DNA from: SHLQ01 sp964445255
GTDB taxonomy: Bacteria > Actinomycetota > Acidimicrobiia > Acidimicrobiales > SHLQ01
DNA: 20,667 nucleotides
Assembly (NCBI GenBank): GCA_964445255.1
Contig: CAYUKM010000044.1
Coordinates: 1-20,667 of the forward strand
Reading direction: 5' to 3'
This document shows positions 1 to 7,989 of the stretch, piece after piece. The stretch's first letter is position 1, and the number at the start of each line of letters is the position of its first letter. A program made the position numbers and the translations under genes. The notes under the pieces were generated by a model. That model saw only the letters and a list, made by a program, of their open reading frames with translations, was not told where the DNA came from and searched no databases.

Positions 1-10
1 ACTGTCCTCT

Positions 11-1003
11 ATGGACGACCTTCTCGATCGACTTAAAGCAGTCGCCGAGCCCACTCGGTTACGCATCGTCGTTGCCCTCGAATCGTGCGAACTCACGGTT
101 TCTGAGATCGGTACCGTGCTCGGGCAGACCCAGCCGAGGGTCTCTCGCCACCTCAAACTCTTGACCGATGCGGGGCTACTCCACCGTCACGCCGAAGGAA
201 CGAGCGCGTACTACGGCCTTCGCTCTCACTTGGAGCAAAGCGACCTTTTGGGGGCTATCGCACCTTTGATCGATCGGTCGCTGCCGGTCTTTGAACGTGA
301 CCAAGTGCGCCTTGAAGAAGTACGGGTAGCTCGAGCGGAACGAGCAGCCGTGTACTTCGCTGATGTCGCCGAGCAGTGGGACCAGCTCCGCGAACTGCAT
401 GCGCCAACGGCGGAAGTCGAAGTAGCGATGCTGGATGCCGTCTCGACGGAGCAGGTTAGGACGCTGCTCGATATCGGCACCGGTACCGGGCGCGTCCTTG
501 AACTCTTCGCCGATCGGATCGAGCAAGGTCTGGGGGTAGACAACAGCCGCCAGATGCTCAACGTCGCACGGGCTCGTCTTGATGACGACCAACTCAATCA
601 CTGTTCCGTACGGCATCGAGACATCTTCGACCTCGACATCGCCGACGGTACCCAAGAGGTCGTGGTTCTGCATCACGTCCTCCACTTCTTGTCGGATCCG
701 GTTAGCGCTCTTGCCGTTGCGGAACGAGTCCTCGCTCCAGGGGGAACTCTCCTCGTCGTCGACTACGCAGAACACAGCGTCGAGATGCTTCGTGTCGAAC
801 ACGCTCACTCGCACCTCGGTTTCGCGGAGGCGGAGGTGAAGAGGTGGTTCAAGGCGCTCAAGCTCAAGCCATCTACGCCGCAGCACTTTTTGGCCCCTGA
901 AGGGTCGGGCGACGATGCGCTCACCGTAACGCTCTGGGCTGCCCGCAAGCCCGAAACCAAGACCACTACGAGCTCCGACCCAGAACTGGAGGTTGCTACA
1001 TGA
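11..1003 (+). CDS. ArsR-family HTH regulator fused to SAM-dependent methyltransferase
   Basis: The first ~95 residues form an ArsR/SmtB winged helix (AEPTRLRIV at 12-20, recognition region QTQPRVSRHLKLL at 39-51, wing near 61-70). From ~110 to 310 there is a class I Rossmann methyltransferase with motif I DIGTGTG at 154-160, an acidic end of beta-2 (GVDNSRQM) and the post-motif LAPGGTLLVVDY at 241-252. The only Cys in the HTH half is C26, with no CxC metal site, so metal sensing is unlikely. The stop overlaps the metF start (ATGA), which places it first in a metF-metH operon. ArsR proteins controlling the SAM/SAH cycle are known (SahR), and similar HTH-methyltransferase fusions next to metF are, from memory, common in Alphaproteobacteria. 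I infer a regulator of methionine synthesis that reads SAM or SAH; actual methyltransferase activity is untested. The ATG is only 10 bases from the window edge, so its promoter cannot be seen. Confidence 0.88.
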   Translation: MDDLLDRLKAVAEPTRLRIVVALESCELTVSEIGTVLGQTQPRVSRHLKLLTDAGLLHRHAEGTSAYYGLRSHLEQSDLLGAIAPLIDRSLPVFERDQVRLEEVRVARAERAAVYFADVAEQWDQLRELHAPTAEVEVAMLDAVSTEQVRTLLDIGTGTGRVLELFADRIEQGLGVDNSRQMLNVARARLDDDQLNHCSVRHRDIFDLDIADGTQEVVVLHHVLHFLSDPVSALAVAERVLAPGGTLLVVDYAEHSVEMLRVEHAHSHLGFAEAEVKRWFKALKLKPSTPQHFLAPEGSGDDALTVTLWAARKPETKTTTSSDPELEVAT

Positions 1004-1965
1004 CTTCGCTTATCGAGAACGCTGCCGATCGGCTGGAACGCCGGGTCGCGCCAACCACGCCAATTCGCAAAGACATCAACGTCTCGTTTGAGTTCTTTCC
1101 GCCAGCGACACCAAAGGGTTTGGCGTCCCTCGCGACGAGTGCGCAGGAGTTGGGGATCTTTGACCCTCGCTTCGTGAGCGTGACCTACGGCGCGGGCGGC
1201 GGCGACCAAGCGAAGACCATCGCCGCACTCGACGAACTCAATCAACTCGGAGGGCTGACCATCGCTGGCCACCTCACGTGTATTGCTGCGTGCAAAGGGC
1301 GAGTCAACGACGTGATCGACGAATACGCGTCCCGAGACGTCACTCGCATCGTGGCCCTTCGAGGTGACGCACCCGAGGAAGCTGAAGGCTGCAACCCGGA
1401 CGGTTCACACCCCGACGGGTATTGCAGTGCAGCTGAACTGGTCGAGGGAATTCGCTCACGGCCCGACGGCGCGAACTTCGATATCTCCGTTGCCGCGTAT
1501 CCAGAAGTGCATCCAAAGGCGACTTCGCCAGATGCCGACATGGACAACCTCAAGCGAAAGATCGACGCCGGAGCTGACCGGGCACTCACGCAGTTCTTCT
1601 TCGACACCGATGCCTTCCTACGATTCCTCGACCGAGCCCGAAGCGCTGGGATCACCGCCCCGATCGTGCCAGGAATCATGCCCGTCACGAACTTCGCAGG
1701 GGTCTGCCGCTTCAGCGAACGATGTGGCACCGAGGTGCCGACATGGATGCGCGATCTATTCGAAGGGCTCGATGAGGCACCCGAGGTGCGTGAACTCGTC
1801 GCCGCAACCGTTGCGGCAGAACAGTGCAAACGACTAGCCGAACACGGTGTCCGTGACTTCCACTTCTACACCATGAACAAGCCGAACCTCACGGCTGCGA
1901 CGTGTCGCATTCTTGGGATCAACCCCAACACCGGAACCGCGCAAGCTGAAAGCCAGGCATCATGA
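1000..1965 (+). CDS. metF: Methylenetetrahydrofolate reductase
   Basis: This flavoenzyme reduces 5,10-methylene-THF to 5-methyl-THF, the methyl donor for MetH. The 321-residue TIM-barrel protein has the family landmarks in order: FEFFPPATPKG at 30-40 with the proton-donating Glu at 31, SVTYGAGGG near 66, HLTC, LRGDAPE, AYPEVHPKA, and KRKIDAGADRALTQFFFD followed by PGIMPV. The C-terminal HFYTMNKPNL is also typical. Length is normal for bacterial MetF (~290-320), with a ~25-residue N-terminal extension. The ATG is preceded by GGAGG at 988-992 and overlaps the upstream stop by 4 bp; its own stop overlaps the metH ATG in the same way, so MetF and MetH are likely made in coupled amounts. Confidence 0.97.
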   Translation: MTSLIENAADRLERRVAPTTPIRKDINVSFEFFPPATPKGLASLATSAQELGIFDPRFVSVTYGAGGGDQAKTIAALDELNQLGGLTIAGHLTCIAACKGRVNDVIDEYASRDVTRIVALRGDAPEEAEGCNPDGSHPDGYCSAAELVEGIRSRPDGANFDISVAAYPEVHPKATSPDADMDNLKRKIDAGADRALTQFFFDTDAFLRFLDRARSAGITAPIVPGIMPVTNFAGVCRFSERCGTEVPTWMRDLFEGLDEAPEVRELVAATVAAEQCKRLAEHGVRDFHFYTMNKPNLTAATCRILGINPNTGTAQAESQAS

Positions 1966-4900
1966 CCGACCGCGCCCAACGTCTTGCGAGCTTGCGTCGA
2001 CACCTCGCCGATCGCGTCCTCGTGTTTGACGGAGCGATGGGGACCAGCATCCAGAACAAGGGTCTTGTCGAGGCGGACTTCCGCAACGATGCGCTCGCCG
2101 ATCACCCGGTGGAACTCAAGGGCAACAACGATTTGCTGTCGATTACCCGACCAGACGTTATTGCCGACATTCATCGATCGTTTGCAAACGCTGGCGCCGA
2201 CCTCATCACGACGAACACCTTCAATTCGACCACGACGAGCCAAGCCGACTACGACCTCGAGTTCATCGCCCGCGACCTCAACGTGGCTGGTGCCCAGATC
2301 GCGCGTCAGGTAGCCGACGAAACCTCGACGCCAGACCGCCCCCGTTGGGTGGTTGGGGTCCTCGGTCCGACAAGCAAGACCTGCAGCATCAGCCCCGACG
2401 TCAACGATCCGGCTCGACGCGACGTGACCTTCGATGAGTTGCGCGAGGCCTACACCGAAGCTCTCGATGGGCTGATCGAGGGAGGCGTCGATGTGGTGAT
2501 GATCGAGACGATCTTCGACACGCTCAATGCCAAGGCCGCCATCTTCGCCATCATGGAATACCGCGAAGAACATGACCTCGATATCCCGATCATGGTCTCG
2601 GGAACGATCACTGACCTGTCAGGACGCACGCTGTCTGGCCAGACCGTCGAGGCGTTCTGGAACTCGGTGCGTCACGCCGAACCGCTCTCGGTCGGCCTGA
2701 ACTGCGCGCTGGGTGCCAAGGATCTCAAGGGTTATGTAGCTGAGCTCTCGCGAGTAGCGGACACGTTCGTCTCGACTCACCCCAACGCGGGCCTACCGAA
2801 CGAACTCGGTGAGTACGACGAGTCAGCTGCCGACATGGCGTCGGTAATCAAGGAAATGCTCGACGCTGGCACGGCGAACATCGTCGGCGGTTGTTGCGGC
2901 ACGGTTGACGAGCACATCGAGGCGATTGCTGAACTCGCCGATGCCGCCACCCCGCGACCGCTCCCGGAGCGCCCGACCGCTACCCGACTCTCGGGGCTCG
3001 AACCGATGTTGATCGACACTGATTCGCTACTCGTCAACGTCGGTGAGCGAACCAATGTCACCGGATCAGCGAAGTTTGCGCGCTTGATCAAAGAGGGCGA
3101 TTTCGACACCGCCGTGTCCATTGCTCGCGACCAGGTCGACAACGGGGCGCAGATCATCGACGTCAACATGGACGAGGGCATGCTCGACTCCGAAGCGGCG
3201 ATGGTCCACTACCTGAATCTCATCACCACCGAACCCGACATCACCAAGGTTCCGGTCATGATCGACTCCTCAAAGTGGAGCGTGATCGAAGCGGGCCTCA
3301 AGTGTGTGCAGGGCAAATCGGTCGTGAACTCGATCAGCATGAAGGAGGGCGAGGAGCAGTTCCTCGAACAAGCCCGCCTCGCTCGCCGCTATGGCGCTGC
3401 GATCGTTGTGATGGCCTTCGATGAGAGCGGACAAGCCGAGACCTTCGAGCAGAAGGTTTCTGTCTGCCAACGCGCGTACGACCTACTGGTAGACGAAATC
3501 GGATTCCCGCCCGAAGACATCATCTTCGACCCGAACATCTTCGCGGTCGCCACTGGCATCGAAGAGCACGCTCGCTACGGCATCGACTTCATCGACGCCG
3601 CCCGCGAGATCAAAGAGCGCATGCCGTTGGTCAACGTGTCGGGCGGGCTCAGCAACTTGTCGTTCTCCTTCCGTGGCAACAACCCATTGCGAGAAGCGAT
3701 CCACACGGTTTTCCTCTATCACGCGGTTCAGGCTGGGCTCACGATGGCGATCGTCAACGCTGGTCGTCTTCCGGTTTATGAAGACATCCCCGAAGATCTG
3801 CGCGAGCGAATCGAGGACGTGTTGTTCAATCGTCGTGAGGACGCCACCGAGCGCTTGATCGAAGTAGCGAGTGAGGCGCAGTCCACGGCGAAGGCCGCGG
3901 CGACCGATTTGAGCTGGCGTGAAGGAACGGTGGAGGAGCGCCTCATCCACGCGCTCGTTCAGGGCCTCGATGAGTACGTCGTCGAAGATGCAGAAGAGGC
4001 ACGTCTGGCAGCGGAGAAGACCCTGCACGTCATCGAAGGTCCACTGATGGACGGCATGAACGTCGTCGGAGACCTCTTTGGCTCGGGCAAGATGTTCCTT
4101 CCCCAGGTCGTCAAGAGCGCTCGGGTGATGAAGAAGGCCGTGGCCCACCTCGAGCCCTTCATGGCTGAAGAAGGCGGCGAAACTCGCACGGCTGGCAAGG
4201 TGCTAATGGCTACCGCCAAGGGCGACGTGCACGATATTGGCAAGAACATCGTCGGCGTTGTTCTCGGTTGCAACAACTACGAGGTCGTCGACCTCGGCGT
4301 CATGGTGCCACCTGAAAAGATCCTCCGGACCGCAATGGAGGAGAAGGTCGACGTCATTGGCGTGTCGGGCTTAATCACTCCGAGCCTCGATGAGATGGTG
4401 CGGGTTGCAACCGATATGGAAGCTGAGGGATTCGATATCCCGCTGCTCATCGGCGGTGCAACGACAAGTCGAGTGCACACCGCGGTGAAGATCGCTCCGA
4501 CCTACTCGGGAGCAACGGTGTACGTACCTGATGCGTCTCGTGCCGTTGGTGTGGTGAGTGAACTACTCGGCGACGACGTCGACACCTACACCGCTGGCAT
4601 TCGTGACGAGTACGAAACCGTTCGGGTAAACCGGCAACAGGGCTCGCTACCGGGGGTCTCGCTCGGCAGCGCTAGAGAGAATCGCACCCCGATCGACTGG
4701 GCACAGTTCTCGCCCGTGGAACCAACGTTTACCGGTGTGCGCACGATCGAGAACATCAGCCTCGAGACACTCCGTGCTTTCATCGATTGGACCCCGTTCT
4801 TCCGATCGTGGGATCTAGCTGGTGGCTACCCCCGCATCCTCGACGATGAGGTCGTTGGCCAGGCGGCCCGTGAGCTCTTCGATGATGCTCAGGTCATGCT

Positions 4901-5630
4901 CGATCAAATGATCGAAGAGCAATGGATCGACGCTCGTGCTGTTGTCGGCTTCTGGCACGCCAATGCGGTAGGTGACGACATCACGTTGTTCACTGACGCC
5001 TCTCGGTCGACGACCCGAGCGACGTTGCACACGCTTCGTCAGCAGGTTCGACATGGCGATGACCGCCCGAATTTTGCGCTCGCCGATTTCATCGCTCCTG
5101 CGTCGTCGGGATTGAAGGATTACATCGGGGCGTTCGCGGTCACGACCGGAACCCACGTCGAAGAGATCGCGGCACGCTTCGAAGCCGATAACGACGACTA
5201 TCAAGCGATCATGGTCAAGGCTCTGGCTGACCGATTTGCCGAAGCGTGCGCCGAATATCTCCACCATCACGTCCGCACCGACCTGTGGGGCTACTCAGAG
5301 GAGGAGTTCACTAACGACGAGCTCATCAAGGAGCGCTATCAGGGCATCCGCCCCGCTCCCGGTTACCCGGCATGTCCCGACCACACCGAGAAGCGAACGA
5401 TCTTCGAACTACTCGATGCCCCTGAGGCGATTGGGTTGGATCTCACTGAATCGTGTGCGATGACACCAGCCGCTGCGGTGAGCGGCTTGTACTTCGCCCA
5501 CCCGGAGAGCCGCTACTTCGGCGTCCGCCGCGTCGATGACGACCAACTTGAGGACTACGCCGATCGCAAGGGCATGAGTGTCGACGAAGCGAAGCGCTGG
5601 CTCGCTCCCGTCTACCGGTCCAGCTCGTAG
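1962..5630 (+). CDS. metH: Cobalamin-dependent methionine synthase
   Basis: MetH transfers the methyl group of 5-methyl-THF via methylcobalamin to homocysteine. All four modules are present in 1222 residues (E. coli MetH is 1227). The homocysteine domain carries the zinc cysteines C248 (GLNCALG) and C311-C312 (GGCCGT). A pterin-binding barrel starts around NVGERTNVTGS at 359-369. The cobalamin cap and Rossmann domains contain DVHDIGKNIVG with the lower-axial His at 757 and SGLITPSLDEM downstream. The C-terminal SAM-dependent reactivation domain has RPAPGYPACPDHTEK beginning at R1130. No domain is split or missing. The ATG overlaps the metF stop by 4 bp and has only a weak Shine-Dalgarno, consistent with translational coupling. 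No cobalamin riboswitch is visible inside the operon. Confidence 0.98.
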   Translation: MTDRAQRLASLRRHLADRVLVFDGAMGTSIQNKGLVEADFRNDALADHPVELKGNNDLLSITRPDVIADIHRSFANAGADLITTNTFNSTTTSQADYDLEFIARDLNVAGAQIARQVADETSTPDRPRWVVGVLGPTSKTCSISPDVNDPARRDVTFDELREAYTEALDGLIEGGVDVVMIETIFDTLNAKAAIFAIMEYREEHDLDIPIMVSGTITDLSGRTLSGQTVEAFWNSVRHAEPLSVGLNCALGAKDLKGYVAELSRVADTFVSTHPNAGLPNELGEYDESAADMASVIKEMLDAGTANIVGGCCGTVDEHIEAIAELADAATPRPLPERPTATRLSGLEPMLIDTDSLLVNVGERTNVTGSAKFARLIKEGDFDTAVSIARDQVDNGAQIIDVNMDEGMLDSEAAMVHYLNLITTEPDITKVPVMIDSSKWSVIEAGLKCVQGKSVVNSISMKEGEEQFLEQARLARRYGAAIVVMAFDESGQAETFEQKVSVCQRAYDLLVDEIGFPPEDIIFDPNIFAVATGIEEHARYGIDFIDAAREIKERMPLVNVSGGLSNLSFSFRGNNPLREAIHTVFLYHAVQAGLTMAIVNAGRLPVYEDIPEDLRERIEDVLFNRREDATERLIEVASEAQSTAKAAATDLSWREGTVEERLIHALVQGLDEYVVEDAEEARLAAEKTLHVIEGPLMDGMNVVGDLFGSGKMFLPQVVKSARVMKKAVAHLEPFMAEEGGETRTAGKVLMATAKGDVHDIGKNIVGVVLGCNNYEVVDLGVMVPPEKILRTAMEEKVDVIGVSGLITPSLDEMVRVATDMEAEGFDIPLLIGGATTSRVHTAVKIAPTYSGATVYVPDASRAVGVVSELLGDDVDTYTAGIRDEYETVRVNRQQGSLPGVSLGSARENRTPIDWAQFSPVEPTFTGVRTIENISLETLRAFIDWTPFFRSWDLAGGYPRILDDEVVGQAARELFDDAQVMLDQMIEEQWIDARAVVGFWHANAVGDDITLFTDASRSTTRATLHTLRQQVRHGDDRPNFALADFIAPASSGLKDYIGAFAVTTGTHVEEIAARFEADNDDYQAIMVKALADRFAEACAEYLHHHVRTDLWGYSEEEFTNDELIKERYQGIRPAPGYPACPDHTEKRTIFELLDAPEAIGLDLTESCAMTPAAAVSGLYFAHPESRYFGVRRVDDDQLEDYADRKGMSVDEAKRWLAPVYRSSS

Positions 5631-5696
5631 GGGCGGCGTCCCGCGTCAAGGTGCAAGCCGCACTCGGTGCGTTCAAGGCCCGCCCGATCAGGCATT

Positions 5697-5719
5697 GGCA
5701 CCGACCGAAGTCGGTTGCC
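5697..5719 (+). terminator. Hairpin downstream of metH, possible terminator
   Basis: GGC-ACCGAC pairs with GTCGGT-GCC around a CGAA tetraloop (5706-5709), with a single bulged T at 5716, giving about 9 bp of stem. It lies 66 bp after the metH stop. There is no T-tract behind it, so it is either a weak intrinsic terminator of a kind often seen in high-GC actinobacteria, or merely an RNA 3'-end stabiliser. Confidence 0.35.
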
Positions 5720-5882
5720 GCGGTGTCAACGGGCCTGTCCCTCAACCGCTCTTGATGAGCGCGATATCTCTTACTCTTCTCTCACTCAAGCCGGACGTGT
5801 CCCTCGGGTCAACCCTGAGAGCCAAGCTCGCCCGAGAACTTCGTCCGATTGACCGGACATCCGTCTATTCACCGAGGCGCGT

Positions 5883-5918
5883 TTGCCATAGACGGGGCTA
5901 GTTTCTAGATCGCGTCTA
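5883..5918 (+). promoter_or_regulatory. Candidate promoter with extended inverted repeat (operator-like)
   Basis: TAGACG (5889-5894) is repeated inverted as CGTCTA (5913-5918). Inside it is a second inverted pair, CTAG (5898-5901) TTT CTAG (5905-5908), almost exactly co-centred at about 5903. A loose sigma70-like pair overlaps the same stretch: TTGCCA at 5883-5888 and TAGATC at 5906-5911 with 17 bp spacing, the -10 being poor. The dyad ends 15 bp before the ATG at 5933. It could be a repressor operator or a 5'-UTR hairpin; which one is not decidable from sequence. Confidence 0.35.
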
Positions 5919-5932
5919 CGAAGGAACTATCG

Positions 5933-6391
5933 ATGTCTGATTCACGACCGCCATTTCCGCCCTTTGATGAAGAAGCTGCCTGGAAGAAGGTGCTCGGCGC
6001 CGAGGCCGCGTGGAATACTCGAGACCCCGACAAGGTCGCTGGCGCATATTCGATCGACAGCGAGTGGCGCAACCGTGATGTGTTCGTCAAGGGTCGCGAC
6101 GAGATCCGTGACTTCCTCGCTCAGAAGTGGGCCCGTGAACTCGACTACGCGCTGCGTAAGGACCTTTGGGCCTTCAAGGACAACCGCATCGCAGTTCGAT
6201 TCCAATACGAGTCGCTCGACGAAAACGGTCAATGGTGGCGATCGTATGGAAACGAGAATTGGGAGTTCGACGAGCACGGGTTGATGCGTCGCCGCGAGGC
6301 GTCGATCAACGACGTGGCGATCGACGAATCAGAAAAGCGTCTCTTCGGCCCCCGCGAAGAGGGCGACACCAGCGGCATTCCGCTGCAGTAA
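5933..6391 (+). CDS. DUF1348 family protein (NTF2/SnoaL-like fold)
   Basis: A 152-residue protein that matches DUF1348, a cone-shaped NTF2-fold family of unknown function. Recognisable features are RPPFPPF at 5-11, AEAAWNTRDPDKVAGAY at 23-39, WRNRD near 45, REL-DY around 68-72, LWAFKDNRIAVRFQYE at 78-92, and the signature RSYGNENWEFDEHGLMRRREASIND at 103-127. Length is normal. The start has AAGGAA about 8 bases upstream. It opens a five-gene + strand operon; the next gene begins on the base after its stop. NTF2-fold proteins of this kind may be small enzymes or ligand-binding pockets; no substrate can be deduced. Confidence 0.9.
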   Translation: MSDSRPPFPPFDEEAAWKKVLGAEAAWNTRDPDKVAGAYSIDSEWRNRDVFVKGRDEIRDFLAQKWARELDYALRKDLWAFKDNRIAVRFQYESLDENGQWWRSYGNENWEFDEHGLMRRREASINDVAIDESEKRLFGPREEGDTSGIPLQ

Positions 6392-6802
6392 ATGTTGCAA
6401 CAGATGTTGTTCCTCCAGGGGCTTCTTCGGATGCCGAGAATCTGGCAGGTATGGGTTGGCGTGTTGGTTCTCCTCAACGCAATCGGCCCGTTGTTCTTTC
6501 TGTCAGAGACCGCCGCGGTCGTGACCTTGGTTGGCATGGCCGCGGGCGGATTGGTCGGCGAGGCGCTCACCCGCGCGCAGGGCTTCACGAAGCTTCTGGG
6601 CCTCATGCACGGCTCGTGGGTGCCGATGTTCGTGGTCCAACTCATCGTCTTGTTCGGCGGCGATGCGACCGGCAACTTTCAGGTGTGGCTGATCGCGGCC
6701 ACGGCGGTGACCGGAATCTCCCTCATCATCGACGTCTACGATGTCGCGCAGTACTTGGGCGGCAACCGAACCGACCTATTGCAGACCCACAAATCTTTTT
6801 GA
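6392..6802 (+). CDS. Small integral membrane protein, unknown function
   Basis: A 136-residue hydrophobic protein with four likely membrane helices at about 20-37, 41-59, 68-89 and 98-118, and a charged C-terminus (YLGGNRTDLLQTHKSF). Conspicuous residues are H73 and W76 in helix 3 and D114/D117 at the end of helix 4 (SLIIDVYDV). I do not recognise a named family. The ATG immediately follows the DUF1348 stop with no gap; a downstream in-frame ATG at 6431 (MPRIWQ) has a better AGGGG upstream and could be the real start. Its last base is the first base of the alcohol dehydrogenase ATG, so it is embedded in the operon and co-translated. It may be a transporter or membrane partner of the oxidation enzymes, but that is a guess from position. 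Confidence 0.75.
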   Translation: MLQQMLFLQGLLRMPRIWQVWVGVLVLLNAIGPLFFLSETAAVVTLVGMAAGGLVGEALTRAQGFTKLLGLMHGSWVPMFVVQLIVLFGGDATGNFQVWLIAATAVTGISLIIDVYDVAQYLGGNRTDLLQTHKSF

Positions 6803-7989
6803 TGGCAGCAGTATCTAGCATTGCGGGAGTGAGTTCAGCCCCAAACTTTCGAGCGGTTACCGCGGCGATCGCAAAGAGCCCAGATGAGCCGTTCGCGGCA
6901 ACTGACGTAGAGCTTCGCGAGCCCAGGCAACATGAGCTGTTGGTGAAGGTGGCCGCTACTGGGATCTGCCATACCGACGTGATGACCAAGGCCAAGGGTC
7001 TTTGCGAGTTCCCGATCGTGCTCGGTCATGAGGGCGCGGGCATCGTTGAGCGGGTGGGTGACTCGGTCAAGGACTTCGTGCCAGGCGACCACGTGATCAT
7101 GACCTATGACTTCTGCGGCGACTGTGCGCACTGCGATGCGGGCAAGCCGTCTTACTGCGTTGACCACGGTTCGCTGAATTTTGCAGGTACCCGACCCGAT
7201 GGTGAGCGAACCCATCGCACCCCTGGTAGCGGCGAAGCTGATATTCACGGTTCGTTCTTCCAGCAATCGTCGTTTGCTACCTACTCCCTCGCGCACGAGT
7301 CGAACGTGGTGAAGGTCGATAAGGATCTGCCACTTTCGGTTCTGGCACCGCTGGCCTGTGGCGTGCAGACCGGTGCGGGAACGGTGATGAACACCCTCGA
7401 GGTCGAAGCAGGCGCCAGCCTCGGGGTCTTCGGTTGTGGGTGCGTTGGCCTGTCGGCTGTAATGGCCGCGAAGGTCGAGGGCGCTGCGGCGATTGTTGCC
7501 GTAGACCTGAACCCGAAGCGGCTAGAGATGGCGCGTGAACTCGGTGCCACGCACGCATTCAACCCGAAGGACTTCCCGGACCGAGACGAACTGCTCGCAG
7601 CGATCGCTGAAGTAGCGCCGGGTGGGCTCAACTACGCCATCGATACCACCGGGGTCCCGACGGTATTGCGACAAGCCTTCGATAGCTGCGGCCCTCGCGG
7701 TGTCACGGCGATGATCGCCCCGGGTGTACCGGGCACAGAGGTCACCGTCGAAATGATGGGCCTGCTGCCCGGCAAATCGCTGCGAGGCGTGATCCAGGGT
7801 GACTCGGTCTCGAAGACCTTCATCCCGAAACTGATCGATCTGTGGCAGCAGGGGTCCTTCCCATTCGACAAACTCGTAACCACCTTCGATTCGATTGATT
7901 CGATCGACGATGCCGTCAACGCGATGAGCTCGGGCGAGGTCATCAAGCCCGTCGTGGTCATCGATGCATCCGCAGGAGATAGCCAATGA
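6802..7989 (+). CDS. Zinc-dependent alcohol dehydrogenase (MDR family, aryl-alcohol type)
   Basis: This enzyme oxidises an alcohol to an aldehyde with NAD(P)+. Counting from the ATG at 6802 (395 residues), the catalytic zinc ligands are C56 (GICHTD), H76-E77 (GHEGAG) and C186 (LACGVQTGAG). The structural zinc lobe is C105, C108, C111 and C119. The dinucleotide motif is GCGCVG at 211-216, followed by VDLNPKRLEMA, whose Asp after beta-2 favours NAD+. The overall pattern, including the insertion around 120-160, resembles class III/benzyl-alcohol dehydrogenases. The start is uncertain: the ATG overlaps the previous stop (TGATG) but lacks a Shine-Dalgarno, and an in-frame GTG at 6829 would remove nine residues. 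Its stop overlaps the aldehyde dehydrogenase start, pointing to sequential alcohol and aldehyde oxidation. Confidence 0.93.
   Translation: MAAVSSIAGVSSAPNFRAVTAAIAKSPDEPFAATDVELREPRQHELLVKVAATGICHTDVMTKAKGLCEFPIVLGHEGAGIVERVGDSVKDFVPGDHVIMTYDFCGDCAHCDAGKPSYCVDHGSLNFAGTRPDGERTHRTPGSGEADIHGSFFQQSSFATYSLAHESNVVKVDKDLPLSVLAPLACGVQTGAGTVMNTLEVEAGASLGVFGCGCVGLSAVMAAKVEGAAAIVAVDLNPKRLEMARELGATHAFNPKDFPDRDELLAAIAEVAPGGLNYAIDTTGVPTVLRQAFDSCGPRGVTAMIAPGVPGTEVTVEMMGLLPGKSLRGVIQGDSVSKTFIPKLIDLWQQGSFPFDKLVTTFDSIDSIDDAVNAMSSGEVIKPVVVIDASAGDSQ

Larger units (their letters stand above)
5631..5932. other. Intergenic region between metH and the DUF1348 operon
   Basis: About 300 bp with no convincing gene. Short open frames in it have no family-like sequence and no good ribosome-binding site. 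It holds a GC-rich hairpin at 5697-5719 that may end metH transcription, and a promoter-proximal inverted repeat at 5889-5918 just before the next gene. The rest (about 5720-5880) shows nothing I can name. Confidence 0.6.

Noticed and set aside
11..310. Metal-sensing role for the ArsR domain
   Set aside because: There is only one Cys in the HTH half, no CxC or equivalent ligand set, and the neighbours are methionine-cycle genes.
3483..4148. Long minus-strand open frame inside metH
   Set aside because: It is antisense to the highly conserved pterin and cobalamin domains, as expected in GC-rich DNA, with no recognisable protein.
6166..6801. Upstream extension of the alcohol dehydrogenase frame
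   Set aside because: The translation before 6802 is Arg-rich, unlike any ADH N-terminus, and overlaps two better-supported genes in another frame.
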